A DNA stretch of 64,000 bases, taken from the NCBI GenBank assembly GCA_030247855.1, contig JAPDRN010000003.1:558001-622000 (forward strand). Direction: 5' to 3'. The stretch is from Knufia peltigerae (lineage: Eukaryota; Ascomycota; Eurotiomycetes; Chaetothyriales; Trichomeriaceae). Shown here one piece after another: positions 1 through 11,104 of this stretch (positions are counted from its first letter, which is position 1; every line of letters begins with the position of its first letter). The translations under genes and the position numbers were made by a program. The notes beneath the pieces were generated by a model. The model did no database searches. It was not told where the DNA came from and saw only the letters and a list, made by a program, of their open reading frames with translations.

Positions 1-340
1 TATGTCTTGCGCACAAGACAATTTGTGTCTTCTGTATGGAGTATGGGAAGAAGGATAGTCAGTCAGGGGTATTGTAGATGGCCAGATAAGATAAGATGCA
101 CTTTGTGGCTGATGAGGCCAATGAAAGCCACTCATTCACCGCCACTGGGGGATAAACTGCGGAGTTGGAACATTATTGCAGAGGACACTTCCAGACACCT
201 TTTTTTGATCGCGTGAACTACAACTCGAATTCCACCACCACAGAGCGTGTCAGTGTGAATAACTCTCTTCTTGTGTCACATTGAAGAGCCACCTCTACGC
301 CAAACCAGACTTTTTCCGTCGACACCGTCGCTCAGACACG
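1..340. other. 5' flank of emp24
   Basis: No coding pattern is visible on either strand. The stretch presumably holds the promoter and 5' leader of the emp24 gene that starts at 341. It could also include the tail of a gene outside the window, but nothing supports that. Confidence 0.5.
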
Positions 341-1181
341 ATGAGGTTAGGAACGATTGCGGCCTTTGTAGGCTTAATAGGGGCCTCCCTCGCGCACAAC
401 ATTCAATTAAAGGCACACACGCGTGAATGTTTCCACGAAGAACTGCACAAGGATGACAAGATGACGGTGACCTTCCAAGTGGGCGACCGAGAATTCGGAG
501 GTTCAGGAAACCTGGACATTGATTTTTACGTGCGTGTCACTCACTGTCTCACCCGCAACGTCCTAATTGATGTCCCCTACCAAATTAAAAAAGGGGAACC
601 TCACTGACTAGATCGTTCCCTTCTTTCCAGATCACCGACCCTGCCGGCAACTACGAAACCCAGATGAGCACGGTATCTTCCGGTGACTACTCCTTCGAGG
701 CCCGCATGGATGGCAAATACATCTACTGCTTCAGCAACGAACATTGGTCCGCCAACAGCAAAGAAGTCTCGTTCAACGTTCACGGAATCGTCTACGTTCC
801 CGAATCAGAGGCCCCATCTGATCCTTTGGAAGGCGAAGGTACGTTCCCACTCACACTAACCCGCTGATATTCATGCTGCTGGCTGGCTCCCCTTTCTTTC
901 TAGTTTACATGTACGATACTCCGCGAAAATACAATCTTTTGCTAATTGTACTTGTGTGTGTATTTGTAGTGCGTCAACTTTCCGAACTCCTAGCCCAGGT
1001 CAAAGACGAGCAAACCTACATCGTCGTCCGAGAACGTACGCACCGAAACACCGCCGAGAGTACAAACGCAAGAGTCAAGTGGTGGTCAATATTCCAGCTG
1101 GGGGTCCTGATAGGAGAAGGAGTGTTCCAAGTTTGGTGGTTGAAGCGTTTCTTCGAGGTGAACAGCCGTCCTCTTCCATGA
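341..1181 (+). CDS. emp24: p24 family cargo receptor Emp24
   Basis: Three exons, 341-529, 631-838 and 970-1181, give a 202-aa type I membrane protein. A signal peptide (MRLGTIAAFVGLIGASLA) precedes a GOLD domain with the two conserved cysteines of the family (RECF near residue 32, IYCF near 100) and the FNVHGIVYV strand. A membrane-proximal coiled coil follows (RQLSELLAQVKDEQ), then one C-terminal TM helix (WWSIFQLGVLIGEGVFQVWW) and a short cytosolic tail with an LKRFFEV diphenylalanine COPII signal. p24 proteins cycle between ER and Golgi and help load GPI-anchored and other cargo into COPII vesicles. The HNIQL start and HGIVYV segment resemble the p24-beta (Emp24) subfamily more than Erv25 or Erp. 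The first intron has a CACTGAC branch site. The gene converges on the oxidoreductase that ends at 1764. Confidence 0.9.
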
Positions 1182-1763
1182 AAAAAAAAAGATGAAAAAA
1201 ATCCTTTGTACTTGTTACTCTGCCTAGAGTTCGTCTGTCAAGAAGAACTCTGTGGACGCGATCATCTCGAACGCCTGATTGGATTGAGCTTGATGGCTGA
1301 CCCTTTTGTGTTCAATAGGTCAAGCGAGTCGTATAATAGCTTGTGGATACAAAAAGTTCCGTTTCATGGGACACTTGATAAACAAGGGCCTTTGATGATT
1401 TGCAGTTGGTTGTTCTTGGATGGGAAATACCTTTGCGATGGCATTATCATGGAACATATCCACGAGCCTCGATAGTGGCCTCACAGGGTCCGTGGTCGGT
1501 GAGGACGAGCAAATTCAGCATGTCAAAAACGATGTCAGGTTTTGGTGCAAGCCGAGGCCAACTCATGTCAACGAAGGAATGCCCAATATGCGGACAAATT
1601 GAAAATGCTCAGAAGCATGTGCAAAAAAGTTCAGACCTCTTCCTCGATTCTGTGACATTCTTGGTCTCCTGGAACGCCATCTGTTTATCCAATCCCGTCA
1701 ACTCAGTCTGTGCCCTGTCGATTATCCATATCTGCAGCCATTCGTCAATATCTACTACTACTG
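1182..1763. other. convergent 3' spacer
   Basis: Spacer between the stops of emp24 (+) and the OYE-like gene (-). Open frames here are short, overlap each other and resemble no protein family. It presumably carries both 3' UTRs. Confidence 0.5.
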
Positions 1764-3188
1764 TCAATCAGCCGTGACCGTATGCCGGACCAGCATATTC
1801 CTCAAAGCTGCAACCATCTTCTGACTCACACCAGCAAGCATTCCTCCCATCAAGCTCATGATGCCAGAGAACACCACGTAAGGGATACTGACACACGGAT
1901 CTGCCGAAAGCCCACTTGCCAAACGCCGCATGTTGTAGTAAAAGACCTGCCCAGCCAAGCTCGCACCGACCATCTTCACCGGAGCCATATCGGCCAACCA
2001 CATGCCCCTGACCTGATGTGGCATCGCGAGGGCCTCGTCGTCTGGGATTGCCTCGTTCAAAAGAACCTCTCTCGGGAGTGCGGGCTGCAGGATAGCGGTG
2101 CGTCCCAGGCCGATCAGGTCGCAAGCGCCACTTTCGAGAGCGTCCGCCATGCCGTTACGCGAGCGGAACCCGCCACTCAATTGTACGGGCACTTTGCTCT
2201 TCAGCTGCTGCACCTTTTCCGCGAATCCCGCGAAGAACGCCTCGCGAATACGTGTGCTTTCCCTCTTTGGCGCCTCCGTGAGATTGTACACGCCAAAAGT
2301 ATTTTGCAGTTCGCACGTCGTGCTCTCGGCGTTCCCGCCGCTGATCTCGACGAAGTCGACCATGCCGCACTCGACGAGCCATCGCACCTGCCCGAGCGCT
2401 TCGTCCTGCGAGAGGCCACCTTCCTCCATGTAATCGGCAGAGTTCAACTTGACGCCTAGGCAGAACGGCGGCGGACACACGGCGCGAATCTCCTCGATCA
2501 GACGCTGGACGAAACGTAGACGCTTCTCTGGACTGCCACCGTACTCGTCCGTCCGTCGATTCGTGTGTGGTGACAGAAACTGCGAGATGAGAAAGCCATG
2601 TGCACCGTGTAGCTGGACACCTGCGAACCCGGCCATGCGCGCAACACGAGCGGCGCGGACAAAGTTTGCGACCGCCTCGTCGATCTCAGCGTGGTCCATT
2701 GCCCTGGGCGTACCGAGGACCTTGTCGAGCATGAATCTGTCCAGCCAGCCATCACCCATCTTCACAGGTACGGCCGACGGGCAAGGTGGTTGCATGTCAC
2801 TCGGTCTGACACCGCCTCCCGTCGGACTCATTCGGCCAGGATGCGAGATCTGAACGAGGCATGGTGTACCACCATGTTGGGCGATGCTCGCCCACTCTTT
2901 CCACTTGGACAGTATCGGTTCAGTAAGCGATCCTTCGTGGCAGCACACATCGCCTGGGATCGAGAAGAAACGCATATCGACTTGGACCTGACCCGTCAAG
3001 AGCATACCATAGCGAGCGGTGGCCCATAACGAGTAGAGTGAGCGGAACTTCTCAACTGGCGGGTCAAAGTGAGGTGGTTCAGCACACGTTTCTTGCATGG
3101 GACATTTTACCAGACGGTTGGGTAAGGTGAGATCGCAGGGGAGAGTGATGGGGTCGTCGATGATTTCGATCGAAGGCCTCTTGGACAT
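1764..3188 (-). CDS. NADH:flavin oxidoreductase, old yellow enzyme family
   Basis: A single-exon 474-aa protein, starting at the first ATG of the frame (3188; the frame opens further upstream only through a TTG). It is an FMN-dependent TIM-barrel ene-reductase of the OYE superfamily. The diagnostic active-site stretch HGAHGFLISQFLSPHTNRR is present, followed by DEYGGS; the His pair binds the phenolic or enone substrate. The N-terminal LPNRLVKCPMQE strand and the C-terminal LSGGFRSRNG and GLGRTAILQP phosphate-binding segments of FMN are also visible. The C-terminus adds a hydrophobic tail (SIPYVVFSGIMSLMGGMLAG), longer than in yeast Oye proteins, which might contact a membrane. Family members reduce activated C=C bonds in xenobiotics or secondary metabolites; the substrate cannot be read from sequence. 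An MFS exporter lies upstream across a 2.9-kb spacer, divergently. Confidence 0.9.
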   Translation of the reverse strand: MSKRPSIEIIDDPITLPCDLTLPNRLVKCPMQETCAEPPHFDPPVEKFRSLYSLWATARYGMLLTGQVQVDMRFFSIPGDVCCHEGSLTEPILSKWKEWASIAQHGGTPCLVQISHPGRMSPTGGGVRPSDMQPPCPSAVPVKMGDGWLDRFMLDKVLGTPRAMDHAEIDEAVANFVRAARVARMAGFAGVQLHGAHGFLISQFLSPHTNRRTDEYGGSPEKRLRFVQRLIEEIRAVCPPPFCLGVKLNSADYMEEGGLSQDEALGQVRWLVECGMVDFVEISGGNAESTTCELQNTFGVYNLTEAPKRESTRIREAFFAGFAEKVQQLKSKVPVQLSGGFRSRNGMADALESGACDLIGLGRTAILQPALPREVLLNEAIPDDEALAMPHQVRGMWLADMAPVKMVGASLAGQVFYYNMRRLASGLSADPCVSIPYVVFSGIMSLMGGMLAGVSQKMVAALRNMLVRHTVTAD

Positions 3189-4554
3189 TTGGTCTCTACA
3201 CGATAGTCTGGAGAGCAAACTTCCTTTGGAAGTCAGAATAGGTACGAAGGGCTTTCAAAGCAAAAAAAAGCAGTGGTGGAAAAGACAGGACGGGTTTGAG
3301 TAATTTCAAGATGGCAGTGTGAAGCAAGACTTGAGATAACTGAATTCGAAGGGAAGCGACGATGGGCGTGCGTTTTAGTAGGCCTGACCCTCCTCGCCTT
3401 TACCTCGAGCTGGACATCGACAAGTTGATCCCCTGTCCCGACAGAGGGGGTGTGAACGAATGCCCCCTCCGTTCTTCCTTTGCCCCCCTTGCTTGTGCGG
3501 CTGTTTGCAGCATGACGAGAAGCGCGTCTATCAGTGTTCGAGACTCGAAGCAATACGAACACCAGGGTCCGCCTGATGATGCAGCTATTGTCTGTACGGG
3601 GAGTATTGGAAGGGCCTATCTTGTTCTTGGGATTGGGTGGGTGTTGAGAAGTCCGGTGAGGGGCACCTAGTCGATCTTCCCTCGATCTCGGCCCTTCTTT
3701 CACAGCGAATAACTTGCAGGGCCATTCCTGGTTTCACGTCGCTTATGTTGGCTGCTGCAGAGGCTTTAAGCGACGCCGCCCCCCGGGGGTTTTATCATTG
3801 GGCACAACATGCAGCAGCTGGATTACCCGGGGCCTTGTGATTGGAATCATTCCCTGCAATCGTATCTCGATTCGAGCTTCGGACGAGATGTCTGCGCGGT
3901 GCATTCCTCGGTAAATGGAGCAAGAGATGGGGTGTTTTGTTACGATTGACAATGAGCGAGTTTACCCCGACAAGTATGTACAGGACGGAGTACAGAGCAT
4001 TCCTTTTTGGACCGTGTTAACCTTTCAACGGAAACCAGTGTCTCTACCCGACCCTACGGCACGGAAAATCTCATGGTCAGATATCTCCACAAGATGAGCA
4101 AGTTGATCATCTCTCTTTGTCTCCCTTTTCAGGTGGATTTTGTGAGACGATCTGGTCGTACTCCGCAAATTGGGTTTTGTTTCCAAGCAGACAAGGCAGA
4201 TCCGCCCCTACTGAGTAAGAGTAATGGCTAGGGATGGTCAGAAAGGGCCCCCAAAAGAGGGACACTCACTCCCCCCGAGTGATCAAAATTGATCCTCGCG
4301 CGGGTGAGAACTGGAACTTGCTAAAATGTCAAGCCATCTTCGTCATCAAAAAGATCATCATTCTCCTTTTTTGGTACTCCTACACTATTTTCTGTGCCTT
4401 TTACGGGGCATTCCGTGGTGAATCTGTTGATCTTGACTCCTAAAGACCCAAAGGCGATCACTTGCCCAGGAAGACGGGACAGCTGGTCTGCAGAAATTGT
4501 CCTGATTCGGGAACTGGGCATGAGAGAAACGGACCCCCGATAGGAATGCCAGCC

Positions 4555-4572
4555 TCACCGTCACCGTCACCG
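4555..4572. repeat. (TCACCG)3 microsatellite
   Basis: Three perfect TCACCG units followed by a partial unit (TCAC), in noncoding sequence. Confidence 0.8.
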
Positions 4573-4713
4573 TCACTCGGCTTGGTGATCCGCTGTGCGT
4601 CCCGTACTCGTACGGCTGCAAACTATTATTGCAGTGCTAGATGGACTGGCTATGGCATCAGTATGAGAGAGACCTGGTGTACGTTTAGGAACAGTAATAA
4701 TCATAAATATGTA

Positions 4714-4730
4714 CGAGTACTACGTACTCG
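4714..4730. repeat. short inverted repeat
   Basis: Arms CGAGTAC and GTACTCG (7 bp, perfect) flank a 3-nt centre. More GTAC units lie on both sides (4711-4734), so it could extrude as a small hairpin or serve as a dyad site. Confidence 0.6.
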
Positions 4731-4918
4731 GTACTTGATGTGTTTGTGCTGTTCCAGCATCCGGGTGTGGACGCTGCCTACTCTTAGGTAGTTATTTTAG
4801 CTCCAAGGCACGCAGCGGACCGGGACCGAAGGACAAGTGCTTGGATCAATGCCAGGAGAACCGAAAATCCTCCCGCTGTCAATCATCTTTCGTCATCCCC
4901 TCGTGATATGTGCGAGCA

Positions 4919-4928
4919 TACGGAGTAC
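4919..4928. repeat. TACGGAGTAC motif copy
   Basis: One of eight hand-found copies of the 9-mer TACGGAGTA in this window. The others are at 5227, 26414, 26496, 32244 (reverse), 39496 (reverse), 52376 (reverse) and 62435. See the findings. Confidence 0.7.
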
Positions 4929-5083
4929 GAGAACCCAAATTTTTGATCAGCAGTGATTCAATTCGACTTCTTTTTAATAGCAAAGGAGAAAAGCAAACAA
5001 TACGCGTACGGTAAATCGCTGCTCGAAATCGGATCACCTGGGGCGGCGCCCTCGCTCCGGTGTCGTCATGCGAAAATTCTCGG

Positions 5084-5112
5084 TTTCGTTTTCGTTTTCG
5101 TTTTCATTTTCG
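5084..5112. repeat. (TTTTCG)n tract
   Basis: About five TTTTCG-like units in tandem, one of them TTTTCA, in the noncoding spacer upstream of the MFS gene. Confidence 0.8.
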
Positions 5113-5298
5113 TAACGTGTCCGTGATGACAAGTACGAATACGAATGACGATCTAGACTTCACCCATCCAAACCATTTTGGCTCAGTTGGAGCTTTATGA
5201 AATAGGGAGGCATTTATAACTCTAGGTACGGAGTACTAACAATCAAATCCTCACGAACAGCCATACCCGCGATACACTAGCCGAGGAGTTCACACCTA

Positions 5299-5306
5299 GT
5301 GTGTGT

Positions 5307-5338
<32 letters not shown>

Positions 5339-5339
5339 A
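5299..5339. repeat. compound (GT)n-(GA)n microsatellite
   Basis: A GT tract with one AT interruption (5299-5320) runs directly into a GA tract (5321-5339). It is noncoding and probably length-polymorphic. Confidence 0.9.
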
Positions 5340-6117
5340 GAAAACCACCTTGAGCTGTACTGTCCATTGTAACCAGGTGTAGTCTTGTACTGTAGATAGA
5401 TTCGACCTTTCGACTAATTCGAATGAAGTATTGAAAAAGATCCATTGCCTACTCTACCAAGGAACCCCCCCATACTCGGTTCCCCCCAATTTCTCCCACC
5501 TCAAAAAAATCACCAATCGAGCAACGGGTTGTCGGGTCGGGGGCATGAAAAGTGTCCCTCGTACAGTCAAGTCCGGAGTAGACCAAATCGGGGATAGAAT
5601 ACGAACCTCCCTTTTCTTTACCCAACCGACCTTGGGCTGTCCCCCCTCCACACTCGCACAAACGTTCGCCTTCATTGGGCTCCTCCCCTTCTGCCCTCCC
5701 CCCCAATACGAGTATGGTTAAACTTTTCGCTTTCGGCTTTCCCATTTGAATCTCGAACGAGTCTTGCTCTTTTGCGTGCCATGAGGGATCTCGGATAGGC
5801 AGATATCCGGGAGAGGGGTGGGCGAATCTTCTGGATTCCGACTGATCAACAAATCCTTTACATACATCAATACGACTCCATCTTTCTTTTTTGTGTTCCT
5901 TTTGTGTTACTCTTTCTTGATTTTCTCTCCACCATCAAATGTCACACTCCCGAAAACAAGGGGTACCGTCGTTGCGCCGCGTATGTTGTGGTAGAAAAAG
6001 GTCGGGCTGCTCGATCCGGCCACAATCTGCGGGGAGGGGCCAGAAGGATACTCAAATCATCTTCCGGTTGTATTGATACTTGACTCCTCGGTGAAGGAAG
6101 AGCGACAAAAAGAAACC

Positions 6118-8104
6118 ATGAAAGTACCGTGGTCCAAGGCGCAAGAGGCGGAGAAAGCAGTCACTTCGTCGGATTCTTCTGGCAACCATGAAGATTCTCC
6201 TGCGACTGCTCGTACCGGACCCGACGCTTCTCCTGGGACGGTCGACGATGAAAAGGGAGCGGGTAATGATTCAGATTTGATCACATCCAGTTTACAAAAT
6301 CAACCAGAGTCAGAGCCAGCCGCCGCCGCCTCCGCCTCCGCCGCCGATCCGAAGAATGTTGTCGAGACAGAAAACCACGAAGAGTTAACTCGCACTACCA
6401 CCGCGTCCACCGACCCGGGCCAGCCAGGCGAGGACGATGAAACCAAGTATGCCACCGGTCTGCCTCTTCACCTGCTCACGGTCGGTCTCGTCTTGTCGAC
6501 GTTCGTCGTGGCCCTCGACAACACAATCATCGCCACCGCCATACCCAGGATCACCACCGTCTTCAATTCGTTGGACGACGTCGGCTGGTACGGCTCATCT
6601 TACCTCCTGACCACGACTTCACTTCAACCATCTTTCGGCAAGGTTTACACCTACTTCAACGTGAAATGGACATATATGTTTGCCCTGATCATCTTCGAAT
6701 TCGGGTCGGTGCTATGCGGTGCAGCTGTCAATTCGACCATGTTGATCGTCGGTCGCGCAATTGCCGGGTGTGGTGCCGCAGCCCTGTTCTCGGGAGGTGT
6801 AAGTGATCTGCTGCCACCAACCCAAGACAGTGAAAACGAATTGATTGCTGACCTTTGTTCATACATAGATGACCATCATCGGTTATTCCGTTCCCTTGCG
6901 AAAGAGACCTCTGTATATAGGTCTTCTCTCCTCCATGTTCGGCATTGCCTCCGTCGTAGGACCACTGCTCGGAGGGGCGTTGACTGATCGTGGGTGTTTT
7001 CAAAGCCGCAGGCCTCGAACCAAGACGCTAACGTGATCTTCAACAGGAGTGACCTGGCGATGGTGCTTCTACATCAACCTCCCGATCGGTGGGATCGCAA
7101 TCGCGGCCGTCTTCTTCTTCTTCACCAACCCAGAACGCAGACACAGCAGTCTCACGTTGAAGGAGAAGATTGCTCAGATCGATCTGCTCGGCGCATTCTT
7201 CTTGATTTGCGCCATTGTTTGCTTGCTCCTTGCCCTCCAGTGGGGCGGCACGACGTACCCGTGGTCCAATTCCAAAGTTTGGGGGTGCCTATTGGGTTTC
7301 GGCCTCCTCATCAGCGTGTTCACCGGAATCCAAATCTGGAAGGGCGACCTCGCGACATTGCCTCCTCGAGTCATGCTCAGACAACGCACGGTCTTCGTAT
7401 GCGCCTTTTTCTCGGCCTTCCTCGCCATGGGTTTGTACACTCATGTCTACTATCTGCCTTTTTACTTCCAGGCGGTGAAGGGAACTTCGGCAGAAGGGTC
7501 CGGGATTAGGACGATTCCATACCTGGTCAGCATTACCCTATCGTCCATCGCGGTTGGAGGGAGCATCACCGCACTCGGCCCATATGTGCCATTCACCTGG
7601 TTTGGCTCGGCTGTTTTCGCCGTTGGTTCTGGACTTCTACACACACTCAAGGTCGATTCCTCCACCGGCACGTGGATCGGGTACCAAATCCTCGCGGGGG
7701 TCGGAGCGGGAGCTTGCGTGCAAATCCCTTTTATCGCCGTTCAGGTTGTTCTCACCAAGAAGGACATGCCGGTCGGAAATGCTGTCGCCATCTTCTTCAA
7801 CTCCCTGGGCGGTGCAATTTCCATATCCATTGCCCAGAACATCTTCTCCAACGGATTGGTCAAGGAGATTCCAAAGTATACCAAGGGTGTCAATCCCCAC
7901 ACCATCATTGGGGCCGGTGCCACCCATATCCGCGAAGTCACTCCGGCATCGCAGCTTGCTGGTGTACTCAAAGCGTACGACATTGCGGTGACAAATGCTT
8001 ATATCCTAGCAATAGCATGTGCATGCATTGCATTTCTGTTGTCGTTCGGCTTTGAGTGGAAATCCGTCAAGGGTCAGAAACTCGAATTAGGAGGCGGAGC
8101 ATAG
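6118..8104 (+). CDS. MFS drug:H+ antiporter, 14-TMS (DHA2/DHA14) type
   Basis: Three exons, 6118-6798, 6869-6989 and 7047-8104, give 619 aa. The ATG at 6118 has a good context (AAACCATGA); the frame is open 45 nt further but only from a TTG. A hydrophilic, acidic, Ala/Glu/Ser-rich N-tail of about 110 residues precedes the first helix. LDNTIIATAIPRIT in TM1 and DVGWYGSSYLLTTTSLQPSFGK, leading into loop 2-3, are hallmarks of the family, as are GRAIAGCGAAALFSGG and the antiporter motif C-like VVGPLLGGALTD. The length fits 14-helix fungal efflux pumps that export toxins, drugs or secondary metabolites at the plasma membrane. The second coding exon is only 121 nt. It converges with the Zn2Cys6 regulator (109 bp between stops), which may control it. 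Confidence 0.9.
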
Positions 8105-8213
8105 GTGTCGAGTCGAGATAGTGGGGTGCATCTTATACAATCACAATCAGCGGCCGACCATAGTAGTCAGTGTACCAAATCACGATCTCTCCCGGGACCA
8201 AGAATGTAGAAAA

Positions 8214-9834
8214 TCAAAGTCTATTGCCGATCTCAAGAGCGAAGCCTGGGAAGGATGTCAGCATTTGGTACTTATAAAGGGATAGGTTGAGACACACTGA
8301 ATGCACAGGATCAAAATCACCGGAGTCCAGCGAGATGCGTTTGATGGGAACAGTGACAGTTTCGACTGGTTTTGGCTCCCGATACGGCCATCGCCTGTAA
8401 TCAATGAGGAGAGATTCCGCAGAACTCCCTGTGTGCAATCCCACCAAGCGGATGCGGTTTTCTTCGGGAATATCGGCGGATGTGATCGGTTCGCTGACCC
8501 TGCGTTCCTCGATCCTTACCACCTTCATTGCAACACTTGCCAGTATTCGGCCATCCATACCACAAGAACGTAGAAGTTCAATTGCTCTTCTCCTAACGCT
8601 GGCGCTGCGATATCGAGTAGCCACAAAGAACAAAACTGGAATCAGGTCGGTCGTGGTGGAAAATACCAATCGGTTGCAGACAATGACGAGTTGTTCGATG
8701 TTGCTCAAGTAAACATCGAAGGCAGACTCTTGGGTGAATGGGGCACACCGAGACAAGGTGTCTAGACTCAAATGGAACAAGCGGAGTATTTGTCGGTCTT
8801 TCAGGGTCCCAACCTCGGACCAGGAGAAACGATGCAGCCAATCGTTGAGCCGAAGAGTAAGCTCTGGAACGACGTGAAATCGGGAAACGGGCGGGTGGCC
8901 ATTCAGCTGAAGACGTGCTCCATCGACTGCAATACGGTGCAGCACGTCGGCGGCTTCATCGATAGTTTCAAACCTGCCAAAGACCTGTTGACCAGGGTGA
9001 CTTGGTGGGTCTGTGCTTTCAGGCGATCCTCCCGTGGTGATGTGGTAGATTTCTCCTGTATGTATTTCTAGCTGAGAAAATATAGGCACGATCTCATCGA
9101 TGGTGTCGTTGTTGTGGTGTCCCTTGTTGGACAAATACGACGTGATGATCTTTCGTCCGCACATCAAATGCCGCAACGAGCCATACTGATTCTGTTGGAG
9201 CTCATCGCAGAGCATGAGAAGCAAACATGCCGTGAGCAGTACCCCGGGATCAGGTCGGTCGGCCCGGGCGAGTATTTTCAGGGCCTTCCCGTAGTGCGAG
9301 AGGTACCTGACCCAGGCATCGGGCGAGTCAACGCCCCGAGGGAGCATCTTTGAATTTCGAATCCCGACACAGGTGGTGGCCATGACGAGGTGGTTGATGG
9401 CCTCATCATGGTGGCACGCTTGTAGCACGAGCCGATTCCAGAAGTGGCGTCCGCCATAGTTCAACAGCGTCGGCGCGAAGCAGGTGTGGAAGTATTCGAA
9501 TGCTTTCAGGTCGATATGGTGAGCTTGAGGTCGAGGGGACCGAGGAATCACCATCAGATAAGCAGCGGGAGGGGGTGTCTGCTTCTCAACGTGGTGATAG
9601 TCACATTTCCTTCCTGTACTAGAACAACGGATGCAGATCGGGTGGCTTTCATCACACTTTACCCGCCGGATCCTACTAGGAATGAGCAGGTGAAGACCGA
9701 GCATACGGATACCGGGCGTGTAAAGGGACCTTGGGCTATGACAATGGCACGTACCTGCATGTGACGCAGCCTTTGGTACTGCGTCGGTGTTGTTTCGTGG
9801 GCGCATCAGGCTGGTTCGTTAATGCGCGGGGCAT
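8214..9834 (-). CDS. Zn(II)2Cys6 transcription factor
   Basis: Two exons (9834-9755 and 9672-8214) give 512 aa. The 82-nt intron (GTACGT...TAG) falls inside the zinc cluster. Splicing joins GCVTC to RIRRVKC and yields Cys23, 26, 33, 40, 43 and 50 with C-x2-C-x6-C-x6-C-x2-C-x6-C spacing, a complete fungal binuclear cluster. Read unspliced, the cluster would lack its first two cysteines, which fixes the exon structure. The start at 9834 (MPRALTNQ) is the first ATG in the exon-1 frame. After the cluster a short linker leads to a helical regulatory region resembling Fungal_trans_2 (for example FEYFHTCFAPTLLNYGG). It probably binds CGG-type sites. Position between the exporter and an SDR suggests a pathway-specific regulator; that is inference. 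Confidence 0.88.
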
Positions 9835-10372
9835 ATCTCGTGTCTGTAGTACCTCGGTCGTATCATCAGAATCCCTGGCAATGGTGCAGGAGGAACGAGA
9901 GATGGAGCAGTCGAGGCGGGCATGTCGAAATCAGGCATGCTTCCACCGACTGTGCTCAGCTTCGAGTAGACGTGGTCAACCTCAAGTCTTTTTTGGAACA
10001 TCTCGGAGCATCGGATCCTTAAACCCGTTGGGATGTGATTGGGTTGTTCGCTAACTAACCACTAGCTGCATATCATTTGGCTACAATCCTTATGAGTCTT
10101 GGATCTCAAGGCACTGTTCTTCACTTCAGTACCGAAAGTGCACCAACAGGCATCTGGAAATATGGAATATGCGAGCGTAATTAGAATTTTAAATTCACCG
10201 ATATTGTCAAAATGCAACCAAGTCATCTCGCAGATACTGGTAAGTCCGACGTTGAAGAGCCGGCATGGAAATATAAATATCTTCCATTCTGAAGACAGTT
10301 TCTTCAAAACCTCAAACACTCAAATTCATTATCCTCGTATATTCTATCATTGACCTACTCAGACAATTAACC
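9835..10372. promoter_or_regulatory. divergent promoter region, regulator / SDR
   Basis: A 538-bp spacer between the divergent starts of the Zn2Cys6 gene and the short-chain dehydrogenase. No open frame is credible. The half near the SDR is AT-rich. I could not assign a specific operator. Confidence 0.4.
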
Positions 10373-11104
10373 ATGTCGACCACCGTCGTTCTCATCTCTG
10401 GCGCCAACCAAGGTCTTGGGTTTGAGTGCGTCAAGAAATTGGCCGCAGAGCAACCAAACTACCACATCCTTCTTGGCTCCAGAAACGCCCAACGAGGCAC
10501 AGATGCAGCATCCAAGGTCACCAAGCTTGCACCTGGCTCACAAGTTGAGCCCATCCAGCTTGACATTACCGACGACGAGTCCATCGCCAAAGCCGCCAAG
10601 TACGTTGAAGACAAGTTTGGCCGCCTTGACGTTCTCTTCAACAATGCAGCCATCAGCAAGGCCCCAGGCAAATCGTTCCGCGACGAGATGAACGAGATCC
10701 TCAATACAAATACAACCAGCGCAGCCTGTATGACCGAGGCGTTTCTGCCACTACTGAAAAAGGCACCGGTGCCACGCCTGGTCTTCATGTCCTCTGGTTT
10801 AGGCTCTGCCGTGCACACGTTGGACCCAACGACGCCCTTTCACGGGTGGATCTTCAAGGCTTATGCTGCTTCCAAGGCTGCCATGAATCTCCTGGGTGTT
10901 TCATATGCGGTGTTGCACGGCAAGGAAGGCATCAAGGTCAACATGATCGACCCGGGGTATCGGTCCACAAACATCAATGGGTTCAGCGAGACAGGAGGCA
11001 AGGCAGAAGAGGGAGCGTTGCAGGCTTGCAAGATCATTGTCAACACTGACAAGGATGGTCCTCATGCTACTTTTACTAATATTGATGGTGTCGTTCCATG
11101 GTGA
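10373..11104 (+). CDS. short-chain dehydrogenase/reductase
   Basis: An intronless 243-aa classical SDR. The N-terminal Rossmann motif is GANQGLG (TGxxxGxG type). The adenine-ring motif appears as LDITDD, and NNAAIS is the NNAG-equivalent. The catalytic Ser lies in VFMSSGLGSA and the Tyr-Lys pair in YAASK. IDPGYRSTNINGF follows as the usual PG segment that closes over the nicotinamide. Length and the G-A-N-Q start resemble carbonyl-reductase-like fungal SDRs that reduce aldehydes or ketones with NADPH. The ATG has a strong context (TTAACCATGT). It is divergent from the Zn2Cys6 regulator and close to the MFS and OYE genes, so it may act on the same substrate series. Substrate unknown. Confidence 0.9.
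   Translation: MSTTVVLISGANQGLGFECVKKLAAEQPNYHILLGSRNAQRGTDAASKVTKLAPGSQVEPIQLDITDDESIAKAAKYVEDKFGRLDVLFNNAAISKAPGKSFRDEMNEILNTNTTSAACMTEAFLPLLKKAPVPRLVFMSSGLGSAVHTLDPTTPFHGWIFKAYAASKAAMNLLGVSYAVLHGKEGIKVNMIDPGYRSTNINGFSETGGKAEEGALQACKIIVNTDKDGPHATFTNIDGVVPW

Larger units (their letters stand above)
3189..6117. other. 2.9-kb divergent spacer, gene-poor
   Basis: Between the OYE-like gene (-) and the MFS gene (+). No frame has family resemblance or a convincing exon structure. It contains microsatellites (4555-4572, 5084-5112, 5299-5339), an inverted repeat (4714-4730) and two copies of TACGGAGTA (4919, 5227). The right end is pyrimidine-rich with T runs (about 5870-5935), as expected for the MFS promoter or leader. 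Confidence 0.5.

Noticed and set aside
1710..2459. 249-codon plus-strand frame
   Set aside because: Antisense to the OYE-like gene, whose minus-strand motifs are unmistakable.
3233..3703. 156-codon minus-strand frame upstream of the OYE-like gene
   Set aside because: Basic, low-information translation with no family resemblance, in a spacer; no supporting splice or start context.
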